Below are positions 50,306 to 63,343 of a stretch of 64,000 nucleotides of DNA, in pieces; within the stretch, counting starts at the first letter, position 1; each line of letters starts with the position of its first letter. The notes under the pieces were generated by a model. The model was not told the origin of the DNA, did not search any database, and saw nothing but the letters and a program-made list of their open reading frames with translations. The position numbers and the translations under genes are program-made. Source of the DNA: Crotalaria pallida (Eukaryota > Streptophyta > Magnoliopsida > Fabales > Fabaceae); assembly GCA_037953625.1 (NCBI GenBank), contig CM075650.1, positions 145,171,206-145,235,205 of the forward strand, read 5' to 3'.

Positions 50306-51374
50306 AGGGAAAATTGTGAGTCTTACAAATCTGTTGTTTCTTTATGAAAAACAAACATGGATTTTGCATGACTTTGAATCAAAATTTCAACATAATTTCA
50401 CCATGAAAAAATAAAAGGTATCAATTGTAACATGTACTATGCTATGAGATGTTTTATTAGAACCAACATTTAAAGCATAATACGAACTGAGTAGCTTGTG
50501 GCATTAGTGAAAAGTGGTTACCATGAAACCACAGGTTCTGTCAGAAAAAAATAGAAACAACTTTTGGACAACTTTGAACTAAAAGTTTAGCATTGTTTCT
50601 AGCTCAATGGAAATTCATGAAAAAAATCATAATCGAAAGTTTGCCACGAGGACTTTGATTAGAAACAAAACTGAAAGCATTTGGTGCATAAAGCTTACCA
50701 AACGAACGAGGCAAAATGAGGACTTTGTAATGCTGCACCAAATTCAACAACACTTCATAATTGTTTTCTTACTCACTTTGAGGTAGAACCTCAACTCTCA
50801 TACTCGATAATTCTCAAAAAGACTTGAACAGAAGTGATGTATGTGTTGCAAGCTTGAGTTTAGAAGTGATTTGTGAGAAAAACAGTGAGAGGAGATGGAT
50901 ATTTATATGGGAAAAGAAAGCATAAAATATTTCTTGTGTCATGATAATGACTTATCTGAAATCAACCAACTTACAACTCTAGAGGTTCTAAGGAGAGTGA
51001 ATCACCTTGTTGCAAAGGCAAGGTGGTCTGAAATGGCCAAGGAGAGTTTCTAGAGGCATGGGAGGTGGCAAATCATGTGGAAATGTGCCTTGGTTTCCCA
51101 CCACCGCCATTGAAAACCATTGTTTTTGGGCTGACTGATACTTAATAATCGATATTATATTTAAGTTTAGTCAGCCCAATTATCAATGTTAAATTTTCAA
51201 AAATTCAAAAATATAATATCATATTCTCTTCCCACTAAACCTAATAATTTAATGACCATAATATAGAATGACTATTTAACCCTTAGAGTACTTCAAATAC
51301 CAATTCCATGTTAAATTAAAATTATATTTTCATTTACATTCTAAACACATAATTATTTAACTAGTGGGTGTTAC
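50306..51374. other. Non-coding; second LTR-like right edge
   Basis: Ends at about 51374 with GTGGGTGTTACA, again LTR-terminus-like but with inner sequence unlike the one at 50305. It could be part of an older LTR interrupted by the previous one. No coding seen. Confidence 0.35.
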
Positions 51375-52258
51375 ACTAAGCAAGCCCAAATTGAGTGGAT
51401 AATATGCCAACTTACTTGAAGACGAAGAGAACCTATGTGGAGTAGAAAACAAGCATATGTAGTGGGGAGCAAATAAGTGGTTCCAGTCCAAAACCTGTAA
51501 ATGGATCTCTCCAGGATAGAGGAAAGTGTATTTGAAACAAACCTTGGAGGGAAGGAGAGAGGGAGGGAGGGAGAGAGAGAGAGATCATAATATAAGTAAA
51601 GAGAATGTTTAGCAAGACGTTGGAGAGAAATCTTAGTGCAATACAACAAATATTTTATTCCATGCTTTTAGAGTGTAATTGAGAGCATTCATCATACATA
51701 TGGAGAGACACATTGTATTCCTACTTTTTTCATTGTGGAGATTTTTTTTTGCTTGATCCCATGGTTTTTAACGTCTCTAATGGCCAAGATTTTACGCATT
51801 AAAATTTTTGGTGTTATATTTACTGTTTTGACCCCTTCTATTTTCCAATAACTTATTAATTTGTAGATATATTGCTATGCCATTATTTAACCAGTCTTAT
51901 GCGACACAAATAAGAAAAATTAGTTTTGATTTTCCCAAAAATCTCCTCATCCTTTTGGCCATCTGTTTTCATTGGTTATCAAACCTTTTTATGTTCATTT
52001 TTCCTACATTCAAAATCAATGTGACCAAATCCACAACACATTAATATTTTAGTATTATATACAACTTGTAGGATATGATGACAGATTGTTCTTCCTTCCT
52101 CATTCTCAAATAATATCTGCTTTGGCAAAGTATTAATTTACTATTAATACTTTAGCATAGCTAATTCTGCCTATTGAAAGTTGAAATTGTGGCATGATCT
52201 TCATGTTCAATTTATTAAACACCCAAAAATAACATATTCATATTCATTGTGATGGGAG
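51375..52258. other. Non-coding, GGGA/GA repeat
   Basis: A purine repeat at about 51547-51586 (GGGAGGGAGGGAGAGAGAGA). Open frames here come from its complement. Nothing else recognised. Confidence 0.5.
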
Positions 52259-52263
52259 AAAGA

Positions 52264-52912
52264 TGTTGGGGATATAGTGCGGAAATCAAATCCCCCACTT
52301 ACAAGAACCTATTAGGAGTAATTAACAAATATATGGCAAAAGAATAAAAGCACAACTCAACGACGAGAACACACCAAATTATTAACGTGGGAAAAACCCC
52401 TCAAATTGAGAGTAAAAAACCCACGGGTCCTTAAGACCAAAAAAACAAGCTCCACATGATCAAGTCAAGGTACAAGTAGTGACAATCAAGTGCACAAACA
52501 TGTGCTAACAACCAGCCAACAACACTAAAGCCATAAAGCTTACAATAGAGAAAAATGAAGATTAAATACCCAAAATAACTGCTGTTGTTCGAGCAGTATA
52601 ACTCACTGTGCAGAGCTCCAAATTCAATTTCCACTGTTGGATATGATGATAAGGGTGTCACGAACCTTGCCTCCAAATTTGAGCAAAATTCGACTATTAA
52701 CGAATTGGCAAATGTAGTTTTACTGAAGCTATTCTGTCATGGAAGCTTGAATACGGGTTTCTCTTCTTTCTCTCTTTGGCCAAGTTTCTCTCTTGTGTTT
52801 CACTCACTCTTTCAACCCTAAAACTGACCCCAATCACTTAACAAGTGATAACAACATGGGCTTGCACAATTTGGGCCTTTCTCTACATAGGAAGGGAGCC
52901 CAAACCCCAACA
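52264..52912 (-). repeat. Copia 3' LTR, 649 bp
   Basis: TGTTGGGG...CCCCAACA termini. On its internal side the minus strand has the purine-rich GTGAGCGGGAGATT. Confidence 0.95.
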
Positions 52913-52928
52913 AATCTCCCGCTCACGA

Positions 52929-55900
52929 CTATGTGGAGGTGATCGCCAATCCGGTGATCTCACAAAAAACTTCAAACTTCCATCTTGGTAATGTTTTAGT
53001 AAACATGTCGACACCATTCTCATCAGTGTAAACCTTTTCCAACTCTAAAAACTTGTTATCATCCAAAGCATCGCGTATCCAATGATACCGCTTATCTATA
53101 TGCTTGGACTTAGAGTGAAAAGTAGAATTCTTACTAAGATGGATTGCACTTTGACTATCACAAAATAGTCGATACTTCTCTTGAGTAAAACCAAGCTCAT
53201 CCAAGAATTCCTTTACCCACAACAATTCCTTGAATGCTTCTGTAATGGCAATGAACTCTGCCTCAGTTGTACACAGCGCTACACACCGTTGCAACTTGGA
53301 CTGCCAAGAGATAGCTCCTCCCGCAAACTTGTTCAAATAGCCTAAAGTGGATTTTCTGGAATCAACTTCTCCAGCCAAATATGAGTCTGTATACCCCTAA
53401 TGGGTAGGCCTATCACCTCCAAAACAAAGTGCCAATCTAGAAGTACCACAAAGATGTCTCACAATCCATTTCACAACATTCCAATGCTCTCTACCCGGGT
53501 TAGACATAAATCTACTAACTGTACCAACAGCATGTGCTATATCCGGTCTTGTACATATCATTGCATACATCAAACTTCCCACAACAGATGCATAAGGAAC
53601 CTTCTGCATATCTAGCTTCTCAACTTTTTTGGAAGGACATTGTGCACTACTCAGTTTAAAATGCATAGCAAGAGGAGCGCTAACAGCTTTAGCATCTTCC
53701 ATACGGAATTTCTGCAACACCCCTTTAATGTAGTGCTCTTGAGAAAGCCAAAGTCTCTTCTCCTTTCTATCACGCATGATTCTTATGCCAAGAATCTGCT
53801 TAGCAGGACCCAAGTCCTTCATGGAAAATGACTCACCTAATTGCTTCTTCAACCTGTTAATCTTGGAAACATATTTCCCAACAATAAGCATGTCATCAAC
53901 ATATACTAACAGGATAATGAAGTCATAATTAGAAAACCTGTTCATGAAGACACAATGATCATAAGCCATCTTCTTGTAGCCTTGCTTACACACAAAAAAA
54001 TTCAAACTTCTTGTACCACTGCCTTGAAGCTTGCTTCAAACCATATAAGCTCTTATTCAGCTTACACACAAAATCTTCTTTGCCCTTAGCCCGAAAACCA
54101 TCAGGTTGTTCCATGTAAATCTCCTCATGTAAATTACCATGGAGAAACGCAGTTTTCACATCCATCTGCTCAACCTCTAAATCAAGAGTAGCAACACTGC
54201 TCAAAACAGTTCTGATAGATTCCTTTTTGACAACTGGTGAGAAATTTTCATTGAAATCAATACCCTTTCTCTTATTGAAACCTTTTACCACCAATCTAGC
54301 TTTGTACCTTGGTGATGTAGAACCACCTTCATATTTCACCCTGTAAATCCACCTATTTTTCAAAGCCCTCTTGCCCTTAGGCAACTTCACCAAGTCAAAG
54401 GTGTGATTATCATGCAAATATTTCATTTCATCTTCCATTGCATATAACCACTTTTGCTTTTCTTCACTATTCATGGCCTCTTGAAAACATTCAGGTTCTC
54501 CCCCATCAGTCAAAGTCACCCAATCAACAGAAGGATACCTTCTAGATGGTTGTTGCTGTCTTTCAGACCTCCTGAGTTGAGCCTGAGGTGGTTCTGGTGC
54601 TTCATCATCAATCTCATCCGGTGGAAACTCTAATTGCTCTTCAACATCACTCGTCGGAATATCCAACTCATCTCCAAGATGTTGGTCTTGACATTATCAT
54701 GTTGAACATCACCTTCAACAATAATTGGATTGTGAACGGGCAATTGTTCTGGACTAACATCAATCAGATCATTACCATCGGTGCAGTCTTCTCCACCTGT
54801 TCAATATCATCAATGGTTTGGTCCTCCATGAATACCACATCACGGCTTCTAACAAGCTTCTTCTGAACAAGATCATACAATCTGTAGCCAAGCTCATCCT
54901 GACCATAACCAATAAAAATGCACTGTCTCGTCTTCTTATCCAACTTGGATCTTTCATCTTTTGGAACATGCACAAAAGCCTTGCAGCCAAACACTTTCAA
55001 GTGATCATAGGCCACATCCTTTCCAAACCAAATCATGTCTGGAACTTCTCTTTCCAAAGAAGTTGCAGGACTAAGATTTATAACATGAACTGCGGTATAC
55101 AATGCTTCACCCCAGTAATGCTTAAGCAATTTTGCATCCGAGAGCATACATCTAACTCTCTCAATCAAAGTCCGGTTCATCCTTTCTGCTAAACCATTCA
55201 GCTGAGGTGTCTTAGGAGGAGTCTTCTTGTGCCTGATACCCTGTTGCTTACAATAAGTATCAAAAGGGCCACAATACTCACCACCATTGTCAGTAAGAAT
55301 ACACTTCCACTTCTTGCTTGACTGTCTCTCAACTAAAGCTTGAAACTCTTTAAACTTCGCAAGAACTTGGTCTTTGGTCTTCAAAGCATAAACCCAAAGC
55401 TTCCTAGAACAATCATCAATAAAGGTTGCAAAATAAAATGAACCACCAAGAGACTTTACCTTTAAAGGGACACAAATGTCAGAATGCACCAATTCAAGTA
55501 ACTCTGACTTTCTAGAATGAGGACGCTTCTTGAAGGATACTTTGTTCTGTTTGCCAGCCATGCAATGAGAACACTTTTCCAACTCTGCACACTTCAATCC
55601 CGGAAGCACGTCCTTTTTAGCTAGACAAATTCAACCCCTTTTCACTGATATGACTAAGTCTTCGGTGCCACAAACTCGATACATCCATATCCACTGCATT
55701 GACACAATCTCTGGTAACCAAAGCTTTAGTCCAATACAACTTGGACATTTTCTGTCCTCGAGCTACAACCAAATTACCTTTACTGAGCTTCCACTTTCCC
55801 TAGCCAAAATGGTTGTCATAACCATCATCATCAAGCATCTTAACAGAAATCAAATTAAAGCGGACATCAGGAGCATGTTTAACTCCTCTAAGCAACAACT

Positions 55901-56942
55901 TCATTCCTAGGTTGGTCTGCAACAAAATGTCACCAATCCCAATGACCTTAACCTCACCATCATTACCCATCTTCAACACTCCAAAGTCACCTGCCGAGTA
56001 AGAAGTGAAGAATTCCTTCCTTGGTGCAACATGTAGTGTAGCACCATGTCAATTATCCAAGTCCTTCCATCTGATACAAGATTAACATAATCATAATCAC
56101 GAAGAACGACAAGATCATCATCAGTATCACTGGTAGCAGCCGACACACGATCACCACTATCTTTTGCTAGTGCTTTATCTTTCTTCTCTTTGATCTCATT
56201 TTTCCACAAGAAGCATTTCTTCTTTATATGACCCATTTTGTGACAATAATGACACTTCACATTCTTGTATCTACCCTTGGAATTACTTCTTCTATTTCCT
56301 CTACCACCATTCAGTTCCCTTCTTTGACCTCTCCCCTTGTTATCTGTAACAAGCACATCCGATTGCGACGAAGAACCATGTGCTTTCCTTCTTATCTCTT
56401 CATTAAGAGCGCCACTCTTTGCCATCTACAAAAAACAACACCATCGGGGGCAGAATTTGTAATTGAAACCCGAAATATCTCCCAAGAGTCAGGCAGAGTA
56501 TTCAGCAACCAAAGTCCCGTAACTTCATCATCAAAATTGATGCCCATTCCTAACAGTCGATCCAAGAGCCCCTGAAATTCATTCAAGTGATCTAAAATGG
56601 AAGCCCCTTCCTTGTATCACAAATTCATCAGAGAGTTCAGCAAAAACAATTTGTTGTTCCCTAACTTCGAGGCGTACAAAGTCTCAATCTTCTCCCATAA
56701 ACTTTTTGCATTGGCTCGTTAGCAATGTGGTTATAAACATTGTCATCTACCCATTGCCGAATGAAACCACAAACTTGCTGATGTAGAAACTCCCACTCCT
56801 CATCAGATTTATTACTCGGCTTCTCAGTAGCAAAGACAGGTTGATGAAGGTTCTTCACGAATAGCAAATCCTTCATCTTTCCCTTCCACATATGATAATT
56901 AGTGTCATTCAAAGAAACCATCTTACTTGTATTTGATTCCAT
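52929..56942 (-). pseudogene. Copia gag-pol polyprotein, multiply broken
   Basis: The ATG at 56942 opens gag (MVSLNDTNYHMWKGKMKDLL). Frame changes between 56700 and 56400 break gag. The zinc knuckle CHYCHKMGHIKKKC lies near 56254-56213. A one-base loss at about 56060 falls within the protease catalytic D-S/T-G codons. The integrase block (55609-54764) keeps its HSD, TDNGGEY and NGLAERMNRT acidic residues, with a stop earlier near 55798. A frameshift between 54764 and 54666 precedes reverse transcriptase. Another lies in the A run at 53993-53999; the YVDD site survives beyond it (about 53901-53890). A TAG at 53397-53399 separates reverse transcriptase from RNase H, which ends at 52929. It resembles Tnt1/Tork polyproteins and cannot make a full product. 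Confidence 0.93.
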
Positions 56943-56977
56943 TGCTTAAGCAAGTAAAATAACTCAAAAAACCTTAA

Positions 56978-56989
56978 GCTCTGATACCA
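56978..56989 (-). other. Copia primer-binding site
   Basis: Minus strand TGGTATCAGAGC, two bases inside the 5' LTR. Confidence 0.93.
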
Positions 56990-56991
56990 CT

Positions 56992-57640
56992 TGTTGGGGA
57001 TATAGTGCGAAAATCAAATCCCCCACTTAAAAGAACCTATTAGGAGCAATTAACAAATATATGGCAAAAGAATAAAATCACAACTCAACGACGAGAACAC
57101 ACCAAATTATTAACGTGGGAAAAACCCCTCAAATTGAGAGTAAAAAACCCACGGGTCCTTAAGACCAAAAAACAAGCTCCACTATGATCAAGTCAAGGTA
57201 CAAGTAGTGACAATCAAGTGCACAAACATGTGCTAACAACCAGCCAACAACACTAAAGCCATAAAGCTTACAATAGAGAAGAATGAAGATTAAATACCCA
57301 AAATAACTGCTGCTGTTCGAGCAGTATAACTCACTGTACAAAGTTCCAAATGCAATTTCCACTGTTGGATATGAGAATAAAGTTGTCACGAACCTTGCCT
57401 CCAAATTTGAGCGAAATCTGACGGTTAACGAATCGGTAAATGCAGTTTTACTGAAGCTAATTTGTCATGGAAGCTTGAATACGAGTTTTTCTTCTTTCTC
57501 TCTTTGGCCAAGTTTCTCTCTTGTGTTTCACTCACTCTTTCAACCCTAAAAGTGACCCCAATCACTTAACAAGTGATAACAACATGAGCTTGCACAATTT
57601 GGGTCTTTCTCCACATAGGAAGGGAGCCCAAACCCCAACA
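56992..57640 (-). repeat. Copia 5' LTR, 649 bp
   Basis: Same length and ends as the LTR at 52264. Confidence 0.95.
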
Positions 57641-57711
57641 AAAGATGGATGATGTTCAAATATGACGATAATAGGAGGCTTGTTAATATATATAGTAAAC
57701 TTAAATATCAA

Positions 57712-57873
57712 AATGGGAAATGCACCGACAGTGTAAAGTTTTTTGCACCATCATTGCATCATCCACCATTCATCCGTCTATGGTTGTTGACTTTCAAATT
57801 AAAGTAATACAAATGAATGGTGGATGATGGACTGATGGTGTAAAAAACTTTACACCGTCAGTGCATACCCATT
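57712..57873. mobile_element. Small foldback MITE, about 160 bp
   Basis: Two inverted arms of about 65 bp meet near 57800: 'cagtgtaaagttttttgcac' on the left, 'gtgtaaaaaactttacaccg' on the right, each leading to 'catccaccattcat' or its complement. The outer ends are ATGGG/CCCAT. Superfamily not determined. Confidence 0.65.
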
Positions 57874-58352
57874 AATCTCATATGGAAATATAGTCCCTTT
57901 TGAAATTGGTCCCGAAACCCGTGTTGGTCCTTAAATTTCAATAATAGATTTGTCGTAAAACAAAATAGCGGTAATTTCAAAAATAGGTTACAAAAATTAA
58001 AAAGTTAGATTTGCCGGCTAATGACAAGTGTTAAAACTTTACAACAAATTCTTCAAAAATTTATATATTATGATTCTTGTTAACAAATACTCTTAAATTT
58101 CCTGAAATTAAAAAAAATGATTATAATGCTGATAAAAACAATATTATAATTGCAAAAAAAAAAAACCTACAATTTTCAATAGCTTTTCCCTATAATTGAC
58201 TTTTTAAAAATGCATTTATTAATATTTGAAATGCATTATATATATACTTACATAAGGGATGTACTTTCAATGAATACCATTCAACAGATATATTAAAGAT
58301 ATTGAATCTATTTTAATAGATTTATTGAATATACCAAAAAATTTGTAGAATG
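57874..58352. other. AT-rich intergenic
   Basis: No gene or repeat recognised. Confidence 0.5.
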
Positions 58353-58385
58353 TACATCCTCCGACTTAGAATACTAGTAAGTATT

Positions 58386-58403
58386 CCCGTGCGGTCGCAC
58401 GGG
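58386..58403 (-). other. Helitron 3' hairpin
   Basis: Perfect 8-bp stem (CCCGTGCG/CGCACGGG) with a 2-base loop, followed by AATACTTA and CTAG. This is the rolling-circle termination structure. Confidence 0.93.
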
Positions 58404-58779
58404 CATTATGTTGGCTATCAAATTAGCATTCATTCATATTTCAGAATATAATAAGCTATTAAAACGCATAAATTATAGAATAAGAAAATAACAACCAACT
58501 TCAAACAAACAACATTTTTTAAATATTCCCCAAGAGTTATGAATCCACAGCACTGCAACAAAATTTAAAAACAAAATAGCTAAAAAAGTAAAGGTTCTGG
58601 CATTACAAAAGACGTAATAAAATCACATTCAAAAAAATTGCATCCTTTCATCCATTTGCATCTCCAAGCAGAGCTGGTTCAAAGGAAAAAAAAAGGTCAA
58701 AGAACAAATTAGCAAGCAATGTATATTTATGAAATCCATATCCAGAAATCATAAAAACTTCAAACACAAAATACCTCAA

Positions 58780-58956
58780 TCAATGTTTTGGACGCCTTTT
58801 TCTTTTTGTTCCAGTAATTTGAGAAGTTTGTATGTCATCAATACCCACATTACAATCATCAAGAATCTCACTTAATTTTTTCTTCTTCGAAGTAATTGAA
58901 AGAGGAGTTGATACATTGTTGGCTTGAGAAGAAATTTCTATTGAGCAACTGTCTTG
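58780..58956 (-). pseudogene. Terminal exon fragment, possibly RPA1-like
   Basis: After a TTCATAG acceptor, 58 codons read through STPLSITSKKKKLSEILDD and end TKRKRRPKH, stop. The style (STPLS-type linker, Lys/Arg-rich tail) recalls the C-terminus of the RPA70-like proteins carried by some plant Helitrons. I recognise no domain, so this is only a suggestion. It sits near the Helitron 3' end. Confidence 0.35.
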
Positions 58957-59636
58957 CTATGAAGCATAATTTAAATTTTAGTATATTATATAATATTCAT
59001 AGAAAAGGTGAACACAAATCTAAAAATCGCAAGCATTTATCAAAAGATATCTAGAACTTCTTCAACACTTCCATACCAGCATCTAAGATACCCAAATTGA
59101 GTAACCCAATATGTTTGTCCTGCCCTTAATTCACAACCATTTCGTTAAAACCAACAACCCTTCACCCATGTCAATCTGCCTCAGGTCTTCTCATTCTCTT
59201 GGTCTCTAGTTTTTTCTACAATGATTGGCTTCCATTGTTTCATACAGATGAGAATAAATAAAAATGACATAGGATATGTAATAGTGCATTCCTTGCCCGA
59301 ACACAGGGTCATTCCATATACTGATATACCTTCTAGAAAAATACATAATCATAACTTGGGTCAATATCTCCAACCCTACTATCATCAAAATTCTAACCTT
59401 CTATATACATAACCATGTATAGATTAAAAACATACCTAAAATGAGCATAATTGTAATAAAGGAGAATAGTGACATAAAAAAGACCAAAACTATGAGTACT
59501 CTGTTTCCATCATTTTCTGCATTGAGATCAAAATATAAGAAGATACGATTTAGATGCATTCTATATACTTCTCCAATACTATTTTCATAAAACTGAATAA
59601 CTAAAGCACGCATATCTTAAATCATTAGCTACTTAC

Positions 59637-59720
59637 ATTTTCTTTTTGGAAGAAGGTAAAGAACCCCATATTTTCACGAAGGCTTTGGAATCATTAACCA
59701 TAGGAGAAGAGCAATTAAAC
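59637..59720 (-). pseudogene. Possible captured exon, unidentified
   Basis: An 84-nt open block between a CTTTATAG acceptor and a GTAAGT donor, reading NCSSPMVNDSKAFVKIWGSL. Not recognised. Confidence 0.25.
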
Positions 59721-61028
59721 CTATAAAGAGCAAGTTTGATCATAAATTATTTATTCTTGAGACAAATAGTGCTAAGAAAATACTGTAGTTTATAAGAACG
59801 GGTGTCAAAAAAACATATAGCTGAATTATAACTTTTGTAACTTGAAAACATTATGAGAACCATGAAACAATACCAATCACCCTCTATGTCCATTGATTTC
59901 TCATCCAGCCTCGAGTTCAACAACTTTATCTATATAAGGTTTCTTTTCCTGAATCATTGATCCCATATCAAGCCATTCAATTTATCCGATCAGGTAGAGG
60001 TTTATCAAATTCAAGTTGATCTAGGATCAGTTGTGTAGCCTAGAGATAAAAATAATGGTCTTCAATGTGATCTGCCACGTCAACTTAAAAGGCCAAAGAT
60101 CCTACCTATTTAAATGAATCATGAATGCTAGCACTAACTGCACAAGATAAGATAACAACAATTAAAAATAGTTAGGCACAACAAAATTGGGTGGAGAAAC
60201 AACTTACATTTTGGATTCTAGGAATACCGACCGGTTGAATTCCGGCTAATCCTTAAGAAAGTAGACTGCAAACAAAATCAACAGATTTATTTCTACCATC
60301 TCCATTAAAAAATGAAAAAGTTCTACTTAAATAGAATTGGATAAAAAAAATATTTGCTCGATATGCTACTATGTAGTGAGAACCTTGCTCATACAACTTC
60401 AAGCCATTCTTTAATTTTTTCATTTTTTATTTTGAAGTGAAACTTTGCAAGCATTAATTAGTCCAGAGCTTATTTATTGTGGATCAATGGAAAGAATCAA
60501 TAACAAAAACAGAAATTATAGTATTCTACCAACAATAGAAAAAAAATTCAAAGTTAGCCGAATACCACCTATTTCCCAGAAATCCTCCCAATAATACTTC
60601 AGCAAGCAACTTCCCTGCCTTGTTTGATCTGAAAAGTAAGATTAACTCTGTTAAGCAGAATTAATAGTTTACTAAGAATGGAAGGTGTTATAACAAAATT
60701 TTCACGGACACGATGAAATCGCAATCCTTACCATGCCTTGTATTGAAAAAAGAGAATAATATAAAGTAAACAGATATTACATCCTTGACATTCCAAATCA
60801 CTGACATCCCAAAATTCATCCATTAGGTGGTTTTGGACACAATTTACAGCATTTAAAAAACAGAAAATAATCAAATTGAAGATTTCATGTATCATGTATG
60901 TCATTTCCTACCTAATAATACACAAAGATTTCATGTATCATGTATGTAAAGCATCACTTATAGATTAGTAGTCTCACTTGGTTCGAAATGGATATAAATA
61001 AACACATACGTGACATAGCCAAACAAAC

Positions 61029-61075
61029 CTCATTTTCATTCGGAAATTCTTCACTCCCCATAAATAGCATATGTT
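61029..61075 (-). pseudogene. Captured exon of an M16 metallopeptidase (nardilysin-like)
   Basis: A 47-nt block between a TTTGCAG acceptor and a GT donor reads EHMLFMGSEEFPNENE, the stretch just after the HFL of the zinc-binding HxxEH in insulinase/nardilysin-type M16 peptidases (family pattern EHMLFMGS-x-EFPDENE). The first His of the motif would lie in the preceding exon, which is not seen here. It is only a fragment with intronic flanks and cannot act as an enzyme. Orientation is the same as the Helitron. Confidence 0.7.
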
Positions 61076-61885
61076 CTGCAAACCAATCAAGTAGAATTTT
61101 CAGTTTCACGTTAGTGAATAGAAGATCACCTGTACATTCAGTTCAGCTATTTCAACATCTTCACAAACCTTTAACACCAAAACCTGATTACAAAGAAATA
61201 TTGTGTAAACAGTAGGAGCAGCACCAAACAAAGAATAGTGGCACCAAAGAACAAAGAACAATGATTCAGTTGTTATAGGAGTAGTGAATTACAAAGTAGG
61301 CATAGGAGAGTGTGAGGAATCTATTTGTATAAATAGTATTACACAAAAATTATCATCCAATGATCCCATGCTTATGAATCATGTGAAAATTGTAACTGTT
61401 TCCTAATATCCTACAAAATAGTTAAAATTTGCAGGCACATAAAAAATAGATAGCATGGCAGGATATAGCATCAATTATCTTAACTAAACAAAACTTTGAA
61501 CTATTAAAAAAAATGAACATAAGAGTATCTGAGATATGAATATGAAATAGTGGTTGTCTAGTATCAATATATGTCAAGGCTTTTAATGATTTTGAATATA
61601 AACATGCTATGTTTGTATAAACCTTCCAAACATAAAGACACTGACAGAGAACTTGTCATTCAGAAATGAACATTTAATCATTTCATATAAAATCATTTAA
61701 AATAGATTCAGAAATGTTTGATGCCCCGGACGACTTCTGGTCTGCTTGTGGCTTTGTAAGTGAAACTCCAAAGTTTGACCTATTAATCCCAAAAAAACTG
61801 AATGCTTAACATAAGAAACAGTTCATTGTTGCTAAAGAAAGTATAGATTGGAAAAAAGAAATTCTGATAGAGAAAGAAAAAGTAC

Positions 61886-62091
61886 CGTTAATTTCATATT
61901 TCTCAGTATTCTTCAATGCCTTCATGGCACTTGACCTTTCAGCAAGTGCACAAAACCAAACCTGCTCTTCTCATGTCATGCTTTAGCAGGAGAGATAATC
62001 ACTTTTGTGATCTTTCCATTATGTTCAAACAGCTCCTTAAGACAATCATGAGTAATGTTTTCCGGAAGGTTCTTAACATACACTGCTTTTA
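61886..62091 (-). pseudogene. Captured RRM exon of an hnRNP Q/LIF2-like gene
   Basis: After an AG acceptor, the block reads AVYVKNLPENITHDCLKELF and HNGKITKVIISPAKA, then a stop, HEKSRFGFVH, a one-base frameshift, and finally AERSSAMKALKNTEKYEIN before a GT donor. Both RNP motifs are visible: RNP2 YVKNLP and RNP1 SRFGFVH. This is one RNA-recognition motif of plant hnRNP Q/R-like proteins such as LHP1-INTERACTING FACTOR 2. The TGA replaces a Gly codon in the family. The two breaks show it has drifted since capture. Orientation is the same as the Helitron. Confidence 0.75.
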
Positions 62092-63025
62092 CTTGCACAA
62101 GCACCATGACTCAGTTATACAAATTTTTAAAGCACGAATAACCCAATTTAAGGCAACATATTAAAAATCCAACTATCATTAGATTGATATACGAGCAAGG
62201 AATAAGTCTTTGCATGGAATTTTAAGAATAAGTTTACACACTTAGTATCAAAACACCAAATATGTAAGAACTCTATTTTGTGCATGATAAAGTATTTATT
62301 GTTCTAATAAAGCAAAAAAAAAACAAACAGATGCATGGTTCTTGAACCAAATCTTAAAAATAAATAAAGCAGAGGCAAAAATAAATACTATTCCTAAACC
62401 AAATCTTAAAAACAAATGTGCAAAACTTCAATACATATATAAGAAAGAAGAAACAAAAAACAAAGATTAAAGCAAAAGTAAAGATCAATAAGCCTCTATG
62501 TTGAATAACTGAATGGGGAAGAAAGTATCTCATACTTGAAAGTCGATTTGCTTATGAAGAGTTGATGGGTGAAGAGAAATCAACCATTGTGATCTCCTCC
62601 GTTACTTGAAATGAATGTGGCCACCGCCTTCGTTGACAACCAAGGTGACTCTCCTCCGTCGCAAAGGGAACCACAAAATTTTCACAGCACTGAAAACAGA
62701 AATAGACATAACACATGAAAACCAAAATAATTAAATCATCAATACCCAAATCGTATCTTTGAGGTAAGGACGAAGGGGTTTGAAATGATGATGATCAGTG
62801 TTGTTGAAGGACAAACAAAGCGCGCACAGAAAAAGGAGAGAGAGAGCTCTAGCTTTTATGGGTAATCACCTCCTCCCCATCACCATCTCCCTCTGTTGGG
62901 TATCCTTCACTCGTCGCAGAAGAAGAGATCAAGAAAGAGAGAGAGACCGGATGAGAGAGAGAAAGTGAGAAGATGAAGAAAGAGAGAATGAAAGAGACAT
63001 TGAGGGAGAGAATGAAAGAAAGAAG

Positions 63026-63343
63026 ATGGCGGCTGCTCCTTCCTCTTCTTGCTCCGCCACTATCTCCGTCGTCGTTGCCGCTTCCAAGACCTTAACCAAA
63101 CCCACCTCTTTCTCCCCCACCAACCTCTCATTTTCCAACCTCAACTTAGCTTCCGTTAGGGTTCGCCGATCCTCTTCCACCAACAACACCTCCGCCGCCA
63201 CCGGAGCACTTGGCGCTCGCATGGTCTCGTCGGTCCCGCCGATTACTTCTCTGGTGACGTTTGATTTCAAGACCTCTGTTTTCAAGAAGGAGATGAGAAA
63301 TGAGAGAAGAGAGATACAAAGAGTCTTTTTTGCTTCTCAATGA
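63026..63343 (+). pseudogene. Captured first exon of plastid ketol-acid reductoisomerase
   Basis: The ATG at 63026 (MAAAPSSSCSAT) opens a Ser/Thr-rich chloroplast transit peptide. It leads into GALGARMVSS and FDFKTSVFKKE (to about 63292), the conserved start of mature plant KARI (acetohydroxy-acid isomeroreductase, valine/isoleucine synthesis). It then diverges at once and stops after 105 codons, so the NADPH-binding and catalytic domains are missing. A GA-rich leader (about 62930-63020), as in a plant 5' UTR, precedes it. It points opposite to the Helitron and lies near its 5' end. If transcribed it could encode a short plastid-targeted peptide; that is inference. Confidence 0.8.

Larger units (their letters stand above)
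52264..57640 (-). mobile_element. Complete Ty1/copia element (Tnt1/Tork-like)
   Basis: 5377 bp with two 649-bp LTRs and AAAGA duplicated on both sides (52259-52263 and 57641-57645). Primer-binding site and gag lie on the right, RNase H on the left, so transcription is on the minus strand. Domain order gag, protease, integrase, reverse transcriptase, RNase H is diagnostic of copia. By-eye comparison of the LTRs gives about 30 substitutions and two indels, so this is an old insertion. Confidence 0.95.

Noticed and set aside
52431..52676. 81-codon frame in the copia LTR, also at 57159
   Set aside because: Present in both LTRs only because they are copies; no domain and no gag-pol relation.
59206..59412. 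60-63-codon frames on both strands in the Helitron
   Set aside because: Hydrophobic AT-rich translations with no family resemblance.
62552..62749. 65-codon frame in the Helitron
   Set aside because: No recognisable domain or splice-bordered exon homology.
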